Positions 32,738 to 41,073 of a stretch of 64,000 bases of DNA are shown piece after piece (position 1 is the stretch's first letter; each line of letters opens with the position of its first letter). The position numbers and the translations under genes are program-made. The notes beneath the pieces were generated by a model. It ran no database searches. It was not told the DNA's origin and saw only the letters and a program-made list of their open reading frames with translations. Origin of the DNA: Bacteroidales bacterium (GTDB taxonomy: Bacteria; Bacteroidota; Bacteroidia; Bacteroidales; Marinilabiliaceae); NCBI GenBank assembly GCA_003249255.1, contig QKJP01000048.1, positions 1 through 64,000 of the forward strand, in the 5' to 3' direction.

Positions 32738-33820
32738 TTATTTTGGGGCTCGATAATAAAGAATGCCCCCAATGATAGCAAATACAAGGTTTGGTAACCA
32801 CACTGACAACAATGGATTCATACTTCCATTAACCGCAAAAGTGATAGATATTTGCATGAAAAGAATGTAGGCAAAACTCAAACCAATCCCTACACCAATG
32901 TGCAAGCCCATACCTCCTCTTACTTTTCGCGATGCCAAAGAAACCCCAATTAAGGTCAAAATAAATGCACTAAAAGGAGAAGCAATACGCTTATATTTTT
33001 CAATTTGATAATCCTCAATTTGACCAACACCTCTCTCTTGTTGAGTTTCAATATAATCATCCAACTGAGTATTAGTCATCATCTCAAAATAATTGTGCTC
33101 TTCCTTAAAGTCGTCCGGATACATTGTCGGAATAATCGTATCCATATAACTCCCTTCAGAAATCAACTGCTCTTCTCCATTAATAAATTGACGCATCAAA
33201 TAATTTCTTAACTCCCAGCGCCCTGTTTCATAATTATATTTTATCGAACGTGAAGATAACTTGGATTTCATCTCCTTATCCTTATATTTTTCTAAATGAA
33301 AGAAATTACCAGTCTCACTGGACGAAAAGTAGCGACCCATATACACAAAAGTACCTGGTTCAATTTCCATGTGAATATCGCTTACCCCGGGGTCTTTACG
33401 CTTCTTTATATAGGTTCCTTCAAACTTCAACCTCACCCTGTTTGACGGCGGAATCACATAACCACTTACATAAAACGATAACACCCCAATAATCGCTGCT
33501 CCTAAAAAATAAGGAAACATCATTCGTCTAAAACTGATTCCACTTGACAAAATCGCAATTATCTCTGTCTGATAGGCCATTTTAGAGGTAAAAAAAATAA
33601 CTGCAATAAAAACAAATAATGGAGTAAATAAATTAGCAAAATATGGAATGAAATTCATGTAGTAATCAAATACAATGGCTTTCATTGGAGCATTTTCCTC
33701 TATAAAATCATCTACTTTTTCTGTGATATCAAAAACAACAGAAATGCTGATAATTAATAGAATTGCAAAAAAGAAGGTTCCCAGAAACTTCTTTAATATA
33801 TATAAATCAATCTTTTTCAA
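32738..33820 (-). CDS. LptF/LptG family lipopolysaccharide export permease
   Basis: This 360-residue YjgP/YjgQ-family protein has six membrane helices. Three at the start (about 11-120) begin LYILKKFLGTFFFAILLI. A periplasmic beta-jellyroll loop (about 125-270) follows, with three helices at the end. Two such permeases with LptB2 move LPS to the outer membrane. Only one is found here; in Bacteroidota the pair is often unlinked. tgt lies 74 nt upstream on the same strand, a pairing common in this phylum. Confidence 0.9.
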   Translation of the reverse strand: MKKIDLYILKKFLGTFFFAILLIISISVVFDITEKVDDFIEENAPMKAIVFDYYMNFIPYFANLFTPLFVFIAVIFFTSKMAYQTEIIAILSSGISFRRMMFPYFLGAAIIGVLSFYVSGYVIPPSNRVRLKFEGTYIKKRKDPGVSDIHMEIEPGTFVYMGRYFSSSETGNFFHLEKYKDKEMKSKLSSRSIKYNYETGRWELRNYLMRQFINGEEQLISEGSYMDTIIPTMYPDDFKEEHNYFEMMTNTQLDDYIETQQERGVGQIEDYQIEKYKRIASPFSAFILTLIGVSLASRKVRGGMGLHIGVGIGLSFAYILFMQISITFAVNGSMNPLLSVWLPNLVFAIIGGILYYRAPK

Positions 33821-33894
33821 ATCCTATCAAGTTTAAATTTGCTTAAACAGATTAACTGACAAAAGAATAAAAAAACTAGGAAACTCAACTCTGC

Positions 33895-35025
33895 TTATAA
33901 ACGAGTTGTTAATTTCTTAACCATTATTTCTTTCCACTCAACAAAAACACCTTCTTTAATTTTCTGACGAGCTTCCTTCATCAACCATAAATAAAAGGCC
34001 AAGTTATGAATACTGCCGATTTGTGCAGCCAACATTTCTTTAGATCGATATAAATGACGTAAATAAGCTTTTGTGTAATGCTGATCAACAAAAGATGTAC
34101 CCATAGGATCTATTGGCGAAAAATCATCTTTCCACTTTTCGTTTTTCATATTTAGGATCCCTTCACTGGTAAACAGCATTCCATTACGACCATTACGTGT
34201 TGGCATCACACAATCAAACATATCAACACCCAATGCTATATTCTCCAATAAATTAGCTGGTGTCCCAACCCCCATCAAATAACGCGGCTTATCTTTGGGT
34301 AAGATTCCATTTACCAACTCTACCATTTCATACATCACCTCTGTTGGCTCTCCTACAGCAAGTCCACCAATCGCATTTCCTTCACAATCCTGAGAGGCAA
34401 TAAATTCTGCAGACCGGGTTCTTAAATCACGATACCCGGCACCTTGCACAATGGGAAAAAAAGTTTGACTATGACCATACAGAGGTTCTGTTTGTTTAAA
34501 ATGATCAATACCGCGTTTTAACCATCGATGAGTTAATTCCATCGAATTTTTTGCATAATGATAATCCGAATCTCCGGGAGGACATTCATCCAATGCCATG
34601 ATTATATCTGCACCAATCACCCGCTGGGTATCCACTACATTTTCAGGGGTAAACAGATGTTTAGAACCATCTAAATGCGATCGAAAAACAGCACCTTCTT
34701 CAGTAAGTTTTCGATTATCACTTAATGAAAAAACCTGATACCCTCCACTATCAGTTAGAATAGGTTTATCCCAACCATTAAACTTATGCAATCCACCTGC
34801 GGCTTTTAAAATATCTAATCCCGGACGCAGGTACAAATGATACGTATTTCCTAATATTATCTGAGCTTGAATATCGTCATGCAAATCCCTAAAATGAACC
34901 CCTTTTACTGAACCAACAGTTCCTACAGGCATAAAAATAGGCGTTTCAATTTCTCCATGATCAGTCGTAATTTTTCCTGCACGAGCACTGCTTTTAGGGT
35001 CTGTAAATTGCAATTCAAACTTCAT
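33895..35025 (-). CDS. tgt: tRNA-guanine(34) transglycosylase
   Basis: This 376-residue enzyme swaps guanine for preQ1 at tRNA position 34 during queuosine synthesis. It has the active-site Asp blocks LTDSGGYQVFSL and DMFDCVMPTRNGRNG and the GGLAVGEP and YLMGVGTP elements. The ATG at 35025 gives exact family length. The longer frame starting at 35079 lies upstream of the -7 box. The zinc site normally formed by C-x-C-x2-C is replaced by G, S and D in DPMGTSFVDQHY, while the His of SIHNL is kept. The zinc is therefore probably absent or held differently; the frame is otherwise intact. Confidence 0.94.
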   Translation of the reverse strand: MKFELQFTDPKSSARAGKITTDHGEIETPIFMPVGTVGSVKGVHFRDLHDDIQAQIILGNTYHLYLRPGLDILKAAGGLHKFNGWDKPILTDSGGYQVFSLSDNRKLTEEGAVFRSHLDGSKHLFTPENVVDTQRVIGADIIMALDECPPGDSDYHYAKNSMELTHRWLKRGIDHFKQTEPLYGHSQTFFPIVQGAGYRDLRTRSAEFIASQDCEGNAIGGLAVGEPTEVMYEMVELVNGILPKDKPRYLMGVGTPANLLENIALGVDMFDCVMPTRNGRNGMLFTSEGILNMKNEKWKDDFSPIDPMGTSFVDQHYTKAYLRHLYRSKEMLAAQIGSIHNLAFYLWLMKEARQKIKEGVFVEWKEIMVKKLTTRL

Positions 35026-35053
35026 TATCCTCTGTATTTTAAATATCGGGATG

Positions 35054-35061
35054 CAAATATA
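35054..35061 (-). promoter_or_regulatory. -7 box (TATATTTG) of tgt
   Basis: The reverse strand reads TATATTTG, a full TAnnTTTG match, 28 nt before the chosen ATG of tgt and downstream of the longer frame's start. It supports the shorter protein. Confidence 0.55.
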
Positions 35062-35204
35062 ACCAATTAGATTAGCCAACTACACATTTTTCAGCAACAG
35101 TGTTCTTTTTTCAAAAAACAAAATTGATAAATGAAAAAAACAAATGTAAATTCACCTTCTATTACTAACGAAAAAATTGCATTTTTGAACAAAACTTAAA
35201 CACA

Positions 35205-36323
35205 GTGACAAACGAATTAATTTATACACTAACTGGGATTTTTATATTATGCTGGCTGTTTCAACTACTGTTTCAATTACGTTTCATTCTAAAAACAGCG
35301 ATTATAAAAAACGAAGTTCAAAGCAATGAACAGCCTCCTCTTTCTGTTATTATTTGTGCAAAAAACGAAGCGGAAAACCTAGAAAAACACTTACCCCATG
35401 TTCTATCTCAAAAATACCCAAAATATCAGGTAATTGTTGTTGATGACTGTTCAACCGATGACACTCAAATGGTTTTATCGAAATTCAAAAGAGACCATCC
35501 AAATTTCTATTTCACATCCATTCCGGCAAGTAAACGCTTTTATCAAGGTAAAAAACTAGCTGTTACAATAGGCATAAAAGCTTCCCAATACGAACACCTT
35601 GTTTTTACCGATGCAGACTGCCAACCAACATCAGAAAATTGGTTAAAAGAATTAGCGGGTGGTTTTTCATCTGAAAAAGACATTGTCATTGGTCATGGCA
35701 GGTATCAAAAAACAAAAGGACTACTGAATCGATTTGTAAGATACGAGTCATTTTATAATGCTGTTCAATACTTTGGTTTTACATTAAGCAAAAAACCGTA
35801 CATGGCAGTAGGAAGAAACTTAGCCTATAAGAAATCATTATTTACAGACAATGAACCATTCAGAAGATATTTGACACTCGCATCCGGTGATGATGACTTA
35901 TTCATAACCACCTGTGCCACATCAAACAACACCAGCATTTGCCACACTTACGAAAGCCAAACAGAATCCATTCCACCGCATTCTTTTTCGAGGTGGATTG
36001 AACGAAAAAAAAGACATCTCAGTACTGCAAATGAATATCCGTTTAACATAAAATCCTGGCTGTTTTTAGAACCGTTCACAAGGACTTTATTATGGGCCTT
36101 AACCCTCTTTTCAGTTTTTTTTCATATTTTTGTATGGTATAGCATAGGTTTGTTTTTTGTAAGATTAATACTTCAATACATTCTTTTAGCAAAAGCCGCA
36201 AAAAAAATTGGTGAAGGAAAAATCTTTCTTGGTACAATATTTTTTGATATATTAATACCAGTCATTACAACTTATGTGTGGATAATTAACATTTTTAGCA
36301 GAAAGAAACCAAAATGGAAATAA
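35205..36323 (+). CDS. Family 2 glycosyltransferase
   Basis: This 372-residue membrane-anchored GT2 has an N-terminal helix (about 5-28). The GT-A domain carries PLSVIICAKNEAENLEKHLP, the DDCSTDD sugar-nucleotide site and FTDADCQP, and the later ASGDDDLFI holds the presumed catalytic carboxylates. Two or three C-terminal helices follow (about 285-365). It probably adds a sugar to an envelope lipid or polysaccharide; the substrate is unknown. Translation starts at GTG, since no early Met is present. Its last 10 nt overlap the start of the sigma factor gene. Confidence 0.85.
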   Translation: MTNELIYTLTGIFILCWLFQLLFQLRFILKTAIIKNEVQSNEQPPLSVIICAKNEAENLEKHLPHVLSQKYPKYQVIVVDDCSTDDTQMVLSKFKRDHPNFYFTSIPASKRFYQGKKLAVTIGIKASQYEHLVFTDADCQPTSENWLKELAGGFSSEKDIVIGHGRYQKTKGLLNRFVRYESFYNAVQYFGFTLSKKPYMAVGRNLAYKKSLFTDNEPFRRYLTLASGDDDLFITTCATSNNTSICHTYESQTESIPPHSFSRWIERKKRHLSTANEYPFNIKSWLFLEPFTRTLLWALTLFSVFFHIFVWYSIGLFFVRLILQYILLAKAAKKIGEGKIFLGTIFFDILIPVITTYVWIINIFSRKKPKWK

Positions 36324-36922
36324 ACCCTAATTTATCCGAAAAGGCTAAATATGACCTTGAATTGGTTCATGGAGCAGTAAAAGGAGATCAAAAAGCCTAT
36401 GCTGAACTCATGGGACGATATCGGGATGCCATTTATTTTATGCTTCTAAAAATGGTTAATAACAAGAGTGATGCTGAAGACTTAACTATTGAGGCCTTTG
36501 GTAAAGCTTTTAAAAACATTCAACAATATTCTCCAAACTACGCTTTTAGTACTTGGCTATTTAAAATTGCATCTAATAATTGCATTGATTTCTTAAGAAA
36601 AAAGAGAACAAACGTAGTTTCCATCGATGGCAATCACGGTGAGGAAAAAGAAACGGATAATCCGATACACCTCAAAGACAGCTTGCCTGATCCGGAGGAA
36701 ACCATGATTAAAGAACAGAAGGCAATTTTAATGCGTACTGTAGTAAAAAAATTAAAACCTCGCTATCGCATTTTGATTGAGCTTAGATATTTTAAAGAGT
36801 ACTCTTACGAAGAAATCTCAGAAGAACTTGATTTGCCGCTAGGTACAGTTAAAGCACAGTTATTTCGTGCCAGAGAATTACTATTTAACACCTTAAAAAA
36901 TTCAGACGTTAAAAAGCATTAA
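36314..36922 (+). CDS. ECF-type RNA polymerase sigma factor
   Basis: This 202-residue sigma-70 family protein has region 2 (about 25-95, with YRDAIYFMLLKMVNNKSDAEDLTIEAFGKAF and the NYAFSTWLFKIASNNCIDFLRKK promoter-melting helix). Region 4 (about 140-195) holds the helix-turn-helix YSYEEISEELDLPLGTVKAQLFRAREL. No anti-sigma factor gene is adjacent, which is unusual for ECF sigmas. The gene overlaps the GT2 gene by 10 nt and is followed by rsmG after 69 nt. The regulon is unknown. Confidence 0.9.
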   Translation: MEINPNLSEKAKYDLELVHGAVKGDQKAYAELMGRYRDAIYFMLLKMVNNKSDAEDLTIEAFGKAFKNIQQYSPNYAFSTWLFKIASNNCIDFLRKKRTNVVSIDGNHGEEKETDNPIHLKDSLPDPEETMIKEQKAILMRTVVKKLKPRYRILIELRYFKEYSYEEISEELDLPLGTVKAQLFRARELLFNTLKNSDVKKH

Positions 36923-36991
36923 GACTCCTTTAACACACTTTACACCTGACCTTTCTTATTTCAACACCAATTAGTACAGGTAAAATATCGA

Positions 36992-37612
36992 ATGGAACTT
37001 ATTTTAAAATATTTCCCCAATCTCACTCCGTTACAAAAAAGTCAATTTGAACAATTAAAGGATCTTTACACGGATTGGAACAGTAAAATAAACGTGATTT
37101 CCCGAAAAGACATGGATTACTTTTACGAACGTCATGTCCTACACTCTTTAGCTCTTGCTGCCTTTATTGAGTTTAGCAACAATACAGAAGTTTTAGATGT
37201 GGGTTGTGGTGGCGGATTCCCCGGAATACCACTAGCAATAATGTTTCCGAATTGCCATTTCCACTTAATAGACTCGATTGGGAAAAAAATTAAAGTTGTT
37301 AAGGGCGTTGCAGACTCTTTAAATTTAAGAAATCTTACAGCGGAACAAATAAGAGTTGAAAATCACCCAAAGCAATATGACTTTATAATAAGTAGAGCGG
37401 TTACTGCATTTCCGGACTTCGTTAAACTTTGCAAAAACAAATTTAAAAAAGAGCAAAAAAATGCAATTTCAAACGGAATCATTTATCTTAAAGGTGGAGA
37501 TTTCGATAGCGAAATTACAGAGTTTAAAAGCCGGGTAAGCATTGTGCCAATTACAAACTACTTTTCAGAAGAGTTTTTTGAAACAAAAAAAATAATTCAC
37601 CTGTCATTCTAA
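36992..37612 (+). CDS. rsmG: 16S rRNA (guanine527-N7)-methyltransferase
   Basis: This 206-residue SAM-dependent enzyme methylates G527 of 16S rRNA. Family motifs are SKINVISRKDMDYFYERHVLHSL, the SAM site VLDVGCGGGFPGIPLAI and the SRAVTAF block. The length fits the Bacteroidota form. It may be the last gene of the GT2-sigma-rsmG cluster, but a 69-nt gap allows its own promoter. Confidence 0.95.
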   Translation: MELILKYFPNLTPLQKSQFEQLKDLYTDWNSKINVISRKDMDYFYERHVLHSLALAAFIEFSNNTEVLDVGCGGGFPGIPLAIMFPNCHFHLIDSIGKKIKVVKGVADSLNLRNLTAEQIRVENHPKQYDFIISRAVTAFPDFVKLCKNKFKKEQKNAISNGIIYLKGGDFDSEITEFKSRVSIVPITNYFSEEFFETKKIIHLSF

Positions 37613-37659
37613 ACATTTGTACAATAAGTAAAAAAACTATAAATAAAAGCTATTTTTTT

Positions 37660-37689
37660 TTTGGAAGACAAAAAAAACATGTATTTTTG
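37660..37689 (+). promoter_or_regulatory. Promoter of rpmH (TTTG-N18-TATTTTTG)
   Basis: TTTG at 37660-37663 and TATTTTTG at 37682-37689 form a complete Bacteroidota promoter, 53 nt before the rpmH ATG. The strong match suits a ribosomal protein gene. Confidence 0.75.
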
Positions 37690-37742
37690 CAGTCCGAAAA
37701 TAGAAACATTTGATTAAGACATAAGATAAAAAGCATACAAAA

Positions 37743-37901
37743 ATGAAAAGGACATTTCAACCTTCGAACAGAAAGAGAAGAAACAAGCATGGTTTCCGTG
37801 CAAGAATGGCTTCTGCAAACGGACGTAAAGTTTTAGCTTCAAGAAGAGCAAAAGGAAGAAAAAAATTAACTGTTTCTTCTGAAAGAAGACATAAAGCTTA
37901 A
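37743..37901 (+). CDS. rpmH: 50S ribosomal protein L34
   Basis: This 52-residue, extremely basic ribosomal protein begins [20 protein letters not shown] and continues [19 protein letters not shown], matching L34 nearly end to end. The C-terminal extension ([12 protein letters not shown]) is typical of Bacteroidota. It has a strong promoter and an adjacent terminator. It is not accompanied by rnpA, yidC or dnaA as in many phyla, so it is not an origin marker here. Confidence 0.98.
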   Translation: MKRTFQPSNRKRRNKHGFRARMASANGRKVLASRRAKGRKKLTVSSERRHKA

Positions 37902-37920
37902 GTTATACGCTTATCGAATT

Positions 37921-37963
37921 AAAAAAGTAAAGATTCTACTAAAAGGTTCTTTACTTTTTTTTT
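37921..37963 (+). terminator. Intrinsic terminator of rpmH
   Basis: A 13-bp stem (37921-37933 with 37948-37960, AAAAAAGTAAAGA/TCTTTACTTTTTT) runs into further Ts, 20 nt after the rpmH stop. Confidence 0.85.
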
Positions 37964-38070
37964 GCCCTTTCAATTAGCAGTAAGTCATGCCCTAAACATC
38001 CTTACGCCACATGCATTATAATTTCTCGTGTATAAATCTAGTTTAAGAACGAAACCTCAGTATTTTATAT

Positions 38071-38078
38071 TATTTTTG
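38071..38078 (+). promoter_or_regulatory. -7 box (TATTTTTG) of the PASTA protein operon
   Basis: TATTTTTG is a full TAnnTTTG match, 20 nt before the ATG at 38099. It likely drives the PASTA-RluA-ddl operon. Confidence 0.6.
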
Positions 38079-38098
38079 AGACAAATAGATTATAGCCC

Positions 38099-38938
38099 AT
38101 GTCGTTTTTTAAGTCTCTTTTTAACAAACAAATCTTAAAACACTCAAGCTTGGCCATAGGTGCCATTATCTTGTTTGTCATTATTGTATTTATTAGCCTA
38201 AGTATTTATACCCGTCATGGTGATAGCTACGAGGTTCCAGACTTCAAAGGATTAACCGAAGCTCAATTCAAAGAAATCATTGAAGACAAGGATTTTAGAT
38301 ATCTAATTACCGACTCTATTCATGTTGACGGAGCAACTCCCGGAGCGGTTGTAGAACAACTTCCCGAACCGAAAGAGCGCGTTAAAAAAAATCGGACAAT
38401 CCATTTTACCATTAATGCAGTCTCCGCAGAGAAAGTACAAGTACCCAACCTAGTAGACTACTCATTGCGCAATGCAAAAGTAATATTGGAATCGTATGGT
38501 CTAGAACTAGGCGAATTAGTATACGCACCCAGCGAATATACAAATTTAGTTTTAGGGCAATTATTTGAAGGAAAACCAGTTGAACCTGGAACACAAATTC
38601 TTAAAGGCTCGATTATTAATCTCGTTGTTGGAAATGGATTGGGTTCAACAAGAACTAATATCCCGGATTTATTTGGCTTAAGAATTGATGAAGCTAAAAA
38701 TCTTTGCCAAACGTCTTCTCTGAATATAGGAGCTGTTATCTATGACGAAACCATTATTTCCAAATCAGACTCATTGATTGCTATTATTTGGAAGCAAAAC
38801 CCGGAACCTAAACCCGGAACCAGATTAAGATTAGGATCATCTATCGATGTTTGGTTAAGCCTTGACTCAACCAAAACATTACCTGACACAACTCAAACTG
38901 TTGAAGTAATTACAGAACAAATAGATGAAACCTTTTAA
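38099..38938 (+). CDS. PASTA-domain membrane protein
   Basis: This 279-residue protein has one N-terminal membrane helix (about 19-41, LAIGAIILFVIIVFISLSIY) and three tandem PASTA domains facing the periplasm (about 45-110, 112-180 and 185-255). Each starts with a V/I-P-D/N-L/F motif (YEVPDFKGLTE, VQVPNLVDYS, TNIPDLFGLR). PASTA domains bind muropeptides or beta-lactams in kinases and PBPs. Here there is no kinase or penicillin-binding domain. A role in cell-wall sensing is inferred from its operon with ddl. Confidence 0.9.
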   Translation: MSFFKSLFNKQILKHSSLAIGAIILFVIIVFISLSIYTRHGDSYEVPDFKGLTEAQFKEIIEDKDFRYLITDSIHVDGATPGAVVEQLPEPKERVKKNRTIHFTINAVSAEKVQVPNLVDYSLRNAKVILESYGLELGELVYAPSEYTNLVLGQLFEGKPVEPGTQILKGSIINLVVGNGLGSTRTNIPDLFGLRIDEAKNLCQTSSLNIGAVIYDETIISKSDSLIAIIWKQNPEPKPGTRLRLGSSIDVWLSLDSTKTLPDTTQTVEVITEQIDETF

Positions 38939-38955
38939 TTTCAAAATACAACAGA

Positions 38956-40008
38956 ATGGTTGACTATATTGAGGAAGATTTGTGCGAGGAGGATGAAGAA
39001 AACTCTGAGTTATTTGAACACTACCGTTTTACGACAAACCCAGGACAAAAACCACTAAGAATTGATAAATTCTTGGTAAATAAAATTGAAAATGCTTCTC
39101 GCAATAAAATCCAAGAAGCTGCATCTGGTGGAAACATTAGAGTTAATGATCAACCGGTAAAGGCAAATTATAAAGTTAAAGGAAATGAGATTATCACAAT
39201 TGTAATGTCATTCCCTCCCCGAGAGTTAAAAATAATAGCTCAAGACATCCCCTTAGACATAGAATATGAGGATGATGAACTAATTGTAATCAATAAAAAA
39301 CCGGGAATGGTAGTTCATCCCGGACATGGGAATTACACAGGTACTTTAGTTAATGCGTTAGCTTGGCACTTAAAAGACGTACCATTATTCCACTCTGAAG
39401 ATCCAAGACCAGGATTAGTTCACCGTATAGACAAGGACACATCCGGTCTTTTAGTGGTTGCAAAAACTGAAGAAGCAAAAAACTTTTTAGCTCGGCAGTT
39501 TTTTGAAAAAACATCGGAGCGCACTTACAATGCAATTGTTTGGGGGCAAGTACAAGAAGACCAAGGAACCATAGAAGGTCATATTGGCAGAAGTTTTAAA
39601 GACCGTAGGCAAATGGATGTATTTCCGGAAGGTGATTACGGAAAGGCTGCAATAACTCACTATAAAGTTTTAGAAAGACTTGGTTACGTTACCTTAGTAG
39701 AGTGCAAATTAGAAACAGGAAGAACACATCAGATTAGGGCTCACATGAAGCACATTGGCCACCCTCTTTTTAACGACGAAAGATATGGTGGTGACCAAAT
39801 ACTAAAAGGCACAACCTTTACAAAATACAAACAGTTTGTGCAAAACTGCTTTAGTATTCTTCCACGTCAGGCCTTGCATGCCAAAACATTAGGTTTTGTA
39901 CATCCTAAAACCAAAGAATTCATGAGCTTCAATACTGAATTACCAGAAGACATGGTTTTAGCCATTGACAAATGGAGAGGTTATATTGCCGGGAGAGAAA
40001 CAGAATAA
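38956..40008 (+). CDS. RluA-family pseudouridine synthase
   Basis: This 350-residue enzyme has an S4 RNA-binding domain (about 30-95, LRIDKFLVNKIENASRNKIQEAA). The RluA catalytic domain carries HPGHGNYTGTLVNAL and the catalytic Asp in LVHRIDKDTSGLLVVAKT. It modifies uridines in 23S rRNA; the RluD-like placement is the best guess, but RluC-like specificity cannot be excluded. It follows the PASTA gene by 17 nt and precedes ddl by 34 nt. The N-terminal acidic tail of about 20 residues is variable in the family. Confidence 0.92.
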   Translation: MVDYIEEDLCEEDEENSELFEHYRFTTNPGQKPLRIDKFLVNKIENASRNKIQEAASGGNIRVNDQPVKANYKVKGNEIITIVMSFPPRELKIIAQDIPLDIEYEDDELIVINKKPGMVVHPGHGNYTGTLVNALAWHLKDVPLFHSEDPRPGLVHRIDKDTSGLLVVAKTEEAKNFLARQFFEKTSERTYNAIVWGQVQEDQGTIEGHIGRSFKDRRQMDVFPEGDYGKAAITHYKVLERLGYVTLVECKLETGRTHQIRAHMKHIGHPLFNDERYGGDQILKGTTFTKYKQFVQNCFSILPRQALHAKTLGFVHPKTKEFMSFNTELPEDMVLAIDKWRGYIAGRETE

Positions 40009-40042
40009 AATCAAAAAATCATTTAAAGCTTTCTTACTAAAA

Positions 40043-41020
40043 ATGAAAAAAAACATTGGTGTCATTTACGGCGGATATTCATCAGAAGTTATTGTTTCTG
40101 AAAAGAGTAAAAATGGCGTTTTATCGTTTATTGATAACAACCTGTATAACGCATACCCAATTCTTATTTCGGAAGACAAATGGTGTGCTTATGTTAACAA
40201 CGAGGAATATCCAATAAACAAAAATGACTTTTCATTTAGTGTTCATCATGAAATTATTAAAATTGACTGTGCTTACATAACTATCCATGGTGCACCTGGT
40301 GAAAATGGTGAACTGCAAGGATATTTTAACATGTTGAATATCCCTTATACAACATGTGATGTACCAGCAGCATCAATTTCATTTAATAAATTCACTTGCA
40401 ATACCTATTTAAAAGGATTTGGAGTTGCTGTAGCTGATTCGGTTCTTATTCGTAAAGGCTCTACCTATAATACAGCAGACATCATCGAACAAGTAGGCTT
40501 ACCCTGCTTTGTAAAACCCAATGCCGGAGGATCGAGCTTTGGGATTTCTAAGGTAAAAGAAAGGGAAGACTTAGCATCTGCCATTGAAAAAGCTTTTAGC
40601 GAAAGTAAAGAAGTTATAATAGAACAATTTGTAGGCGGTACAGAAGTTACTTGCGGCGTAATAAAAACTAAAGACGATACGATACTCCTTCCGTTAACTG
40701 AGGTTATAAGCCACAACGAGTTTTTTGATTACAGTGCCAAATATGAAGGAGAAGTTGAGGAAATCACTCCCGCCAGAGTAAAAGATGAGGTTAGAGACAG
40801 AATTCATTCCATCTCTTCTCTAGTATATGACATACTAGGTTGTAAAGGTATTATTAGAATAGATTACATCATCTCTGAAAATAAAATATTCATGCTCGAA
40901 GTAAACACTACTCCGGGGATGACTCCTACCAGTTTCATTCCACAACAAATAGAAGCTGCAAAACTAGATATCAAAGAAGTTTTTACTAAAATAATTGAAG
41001 ATTCAATATTAAGGAATTAA
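40043..41020 (+). CDS. ddl: D-alanine-D-alanine ligase
   Basis: This 325-residue ATP-grasp enzyme joins two D-Ala for peptidoglycan. It has KNIGVIYGGYSSEVIVSEKS at the start, the HGAPGENGELQGYFN substrate region, FVKPNAGGSSFGISKV (ATP loop), EVTCGV, and LEVNTTPGMTPTSFIPQQ with metal ligands. The ATG at 40043 is chosen over TTG at 39965, which would overlap rluA by 44 nt and add a 26-residue extension not found in the family. It is the last gene of the operon and supplies substrate for MurF. Confidence 0.95.
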   Translation: MKKNIGVIYGGYSSEVIVSEKSKNGVLSFIDNNLYNAYPILISEDKWCAYVNNEEYPINKNDFSFSVHHEIIKIDCAYITIHGAPGENGELQGYFNMLNIPYTTCDVPAASISFNKFTCNTYLKGFGVAVADSVLIRKGSTYNTADIIEQVGLPCFVKPNAGGSSFGISKVKEREDLASAIEKAFSESKEVIIEQFVGGTEVTCGVIKTKDDTILLPLTEVISHNEFFDYSAKYEGEVEEITPARVKDEVRDRIHSISSLVYDILGCKGIIRIDYIISENKIFMLEVNTTPGMTPTSFIPQQIEAAKLDIKEVFTKIIEDSILRN

Positions 41021-41023
41021 GAA

Positions 41024-41056
41024 AAAGGGAGAAGTATAATACTTCTCCCTTTGTTA
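41024..41056. terminator. Bidirectional terminator between ddl and the DUF4097 gene
   Basis: A 13-bp perfect stem (41024-41036 with 41040-41052) with a 3-nt loop has Ts on both outer sides. It starts 4 nt after the ddl stop. Confidence 0.9.
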
Positions 41057-41073
41057 TTTTCTATAAACATCTA

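Noticed and set aside
37743-37901. Chromosome origin near rpmH
   Set aside because: rpmH often marks the origin in other phyla, but dnaA, rnpA, yidC and DnaA-box clusters are not seen here.
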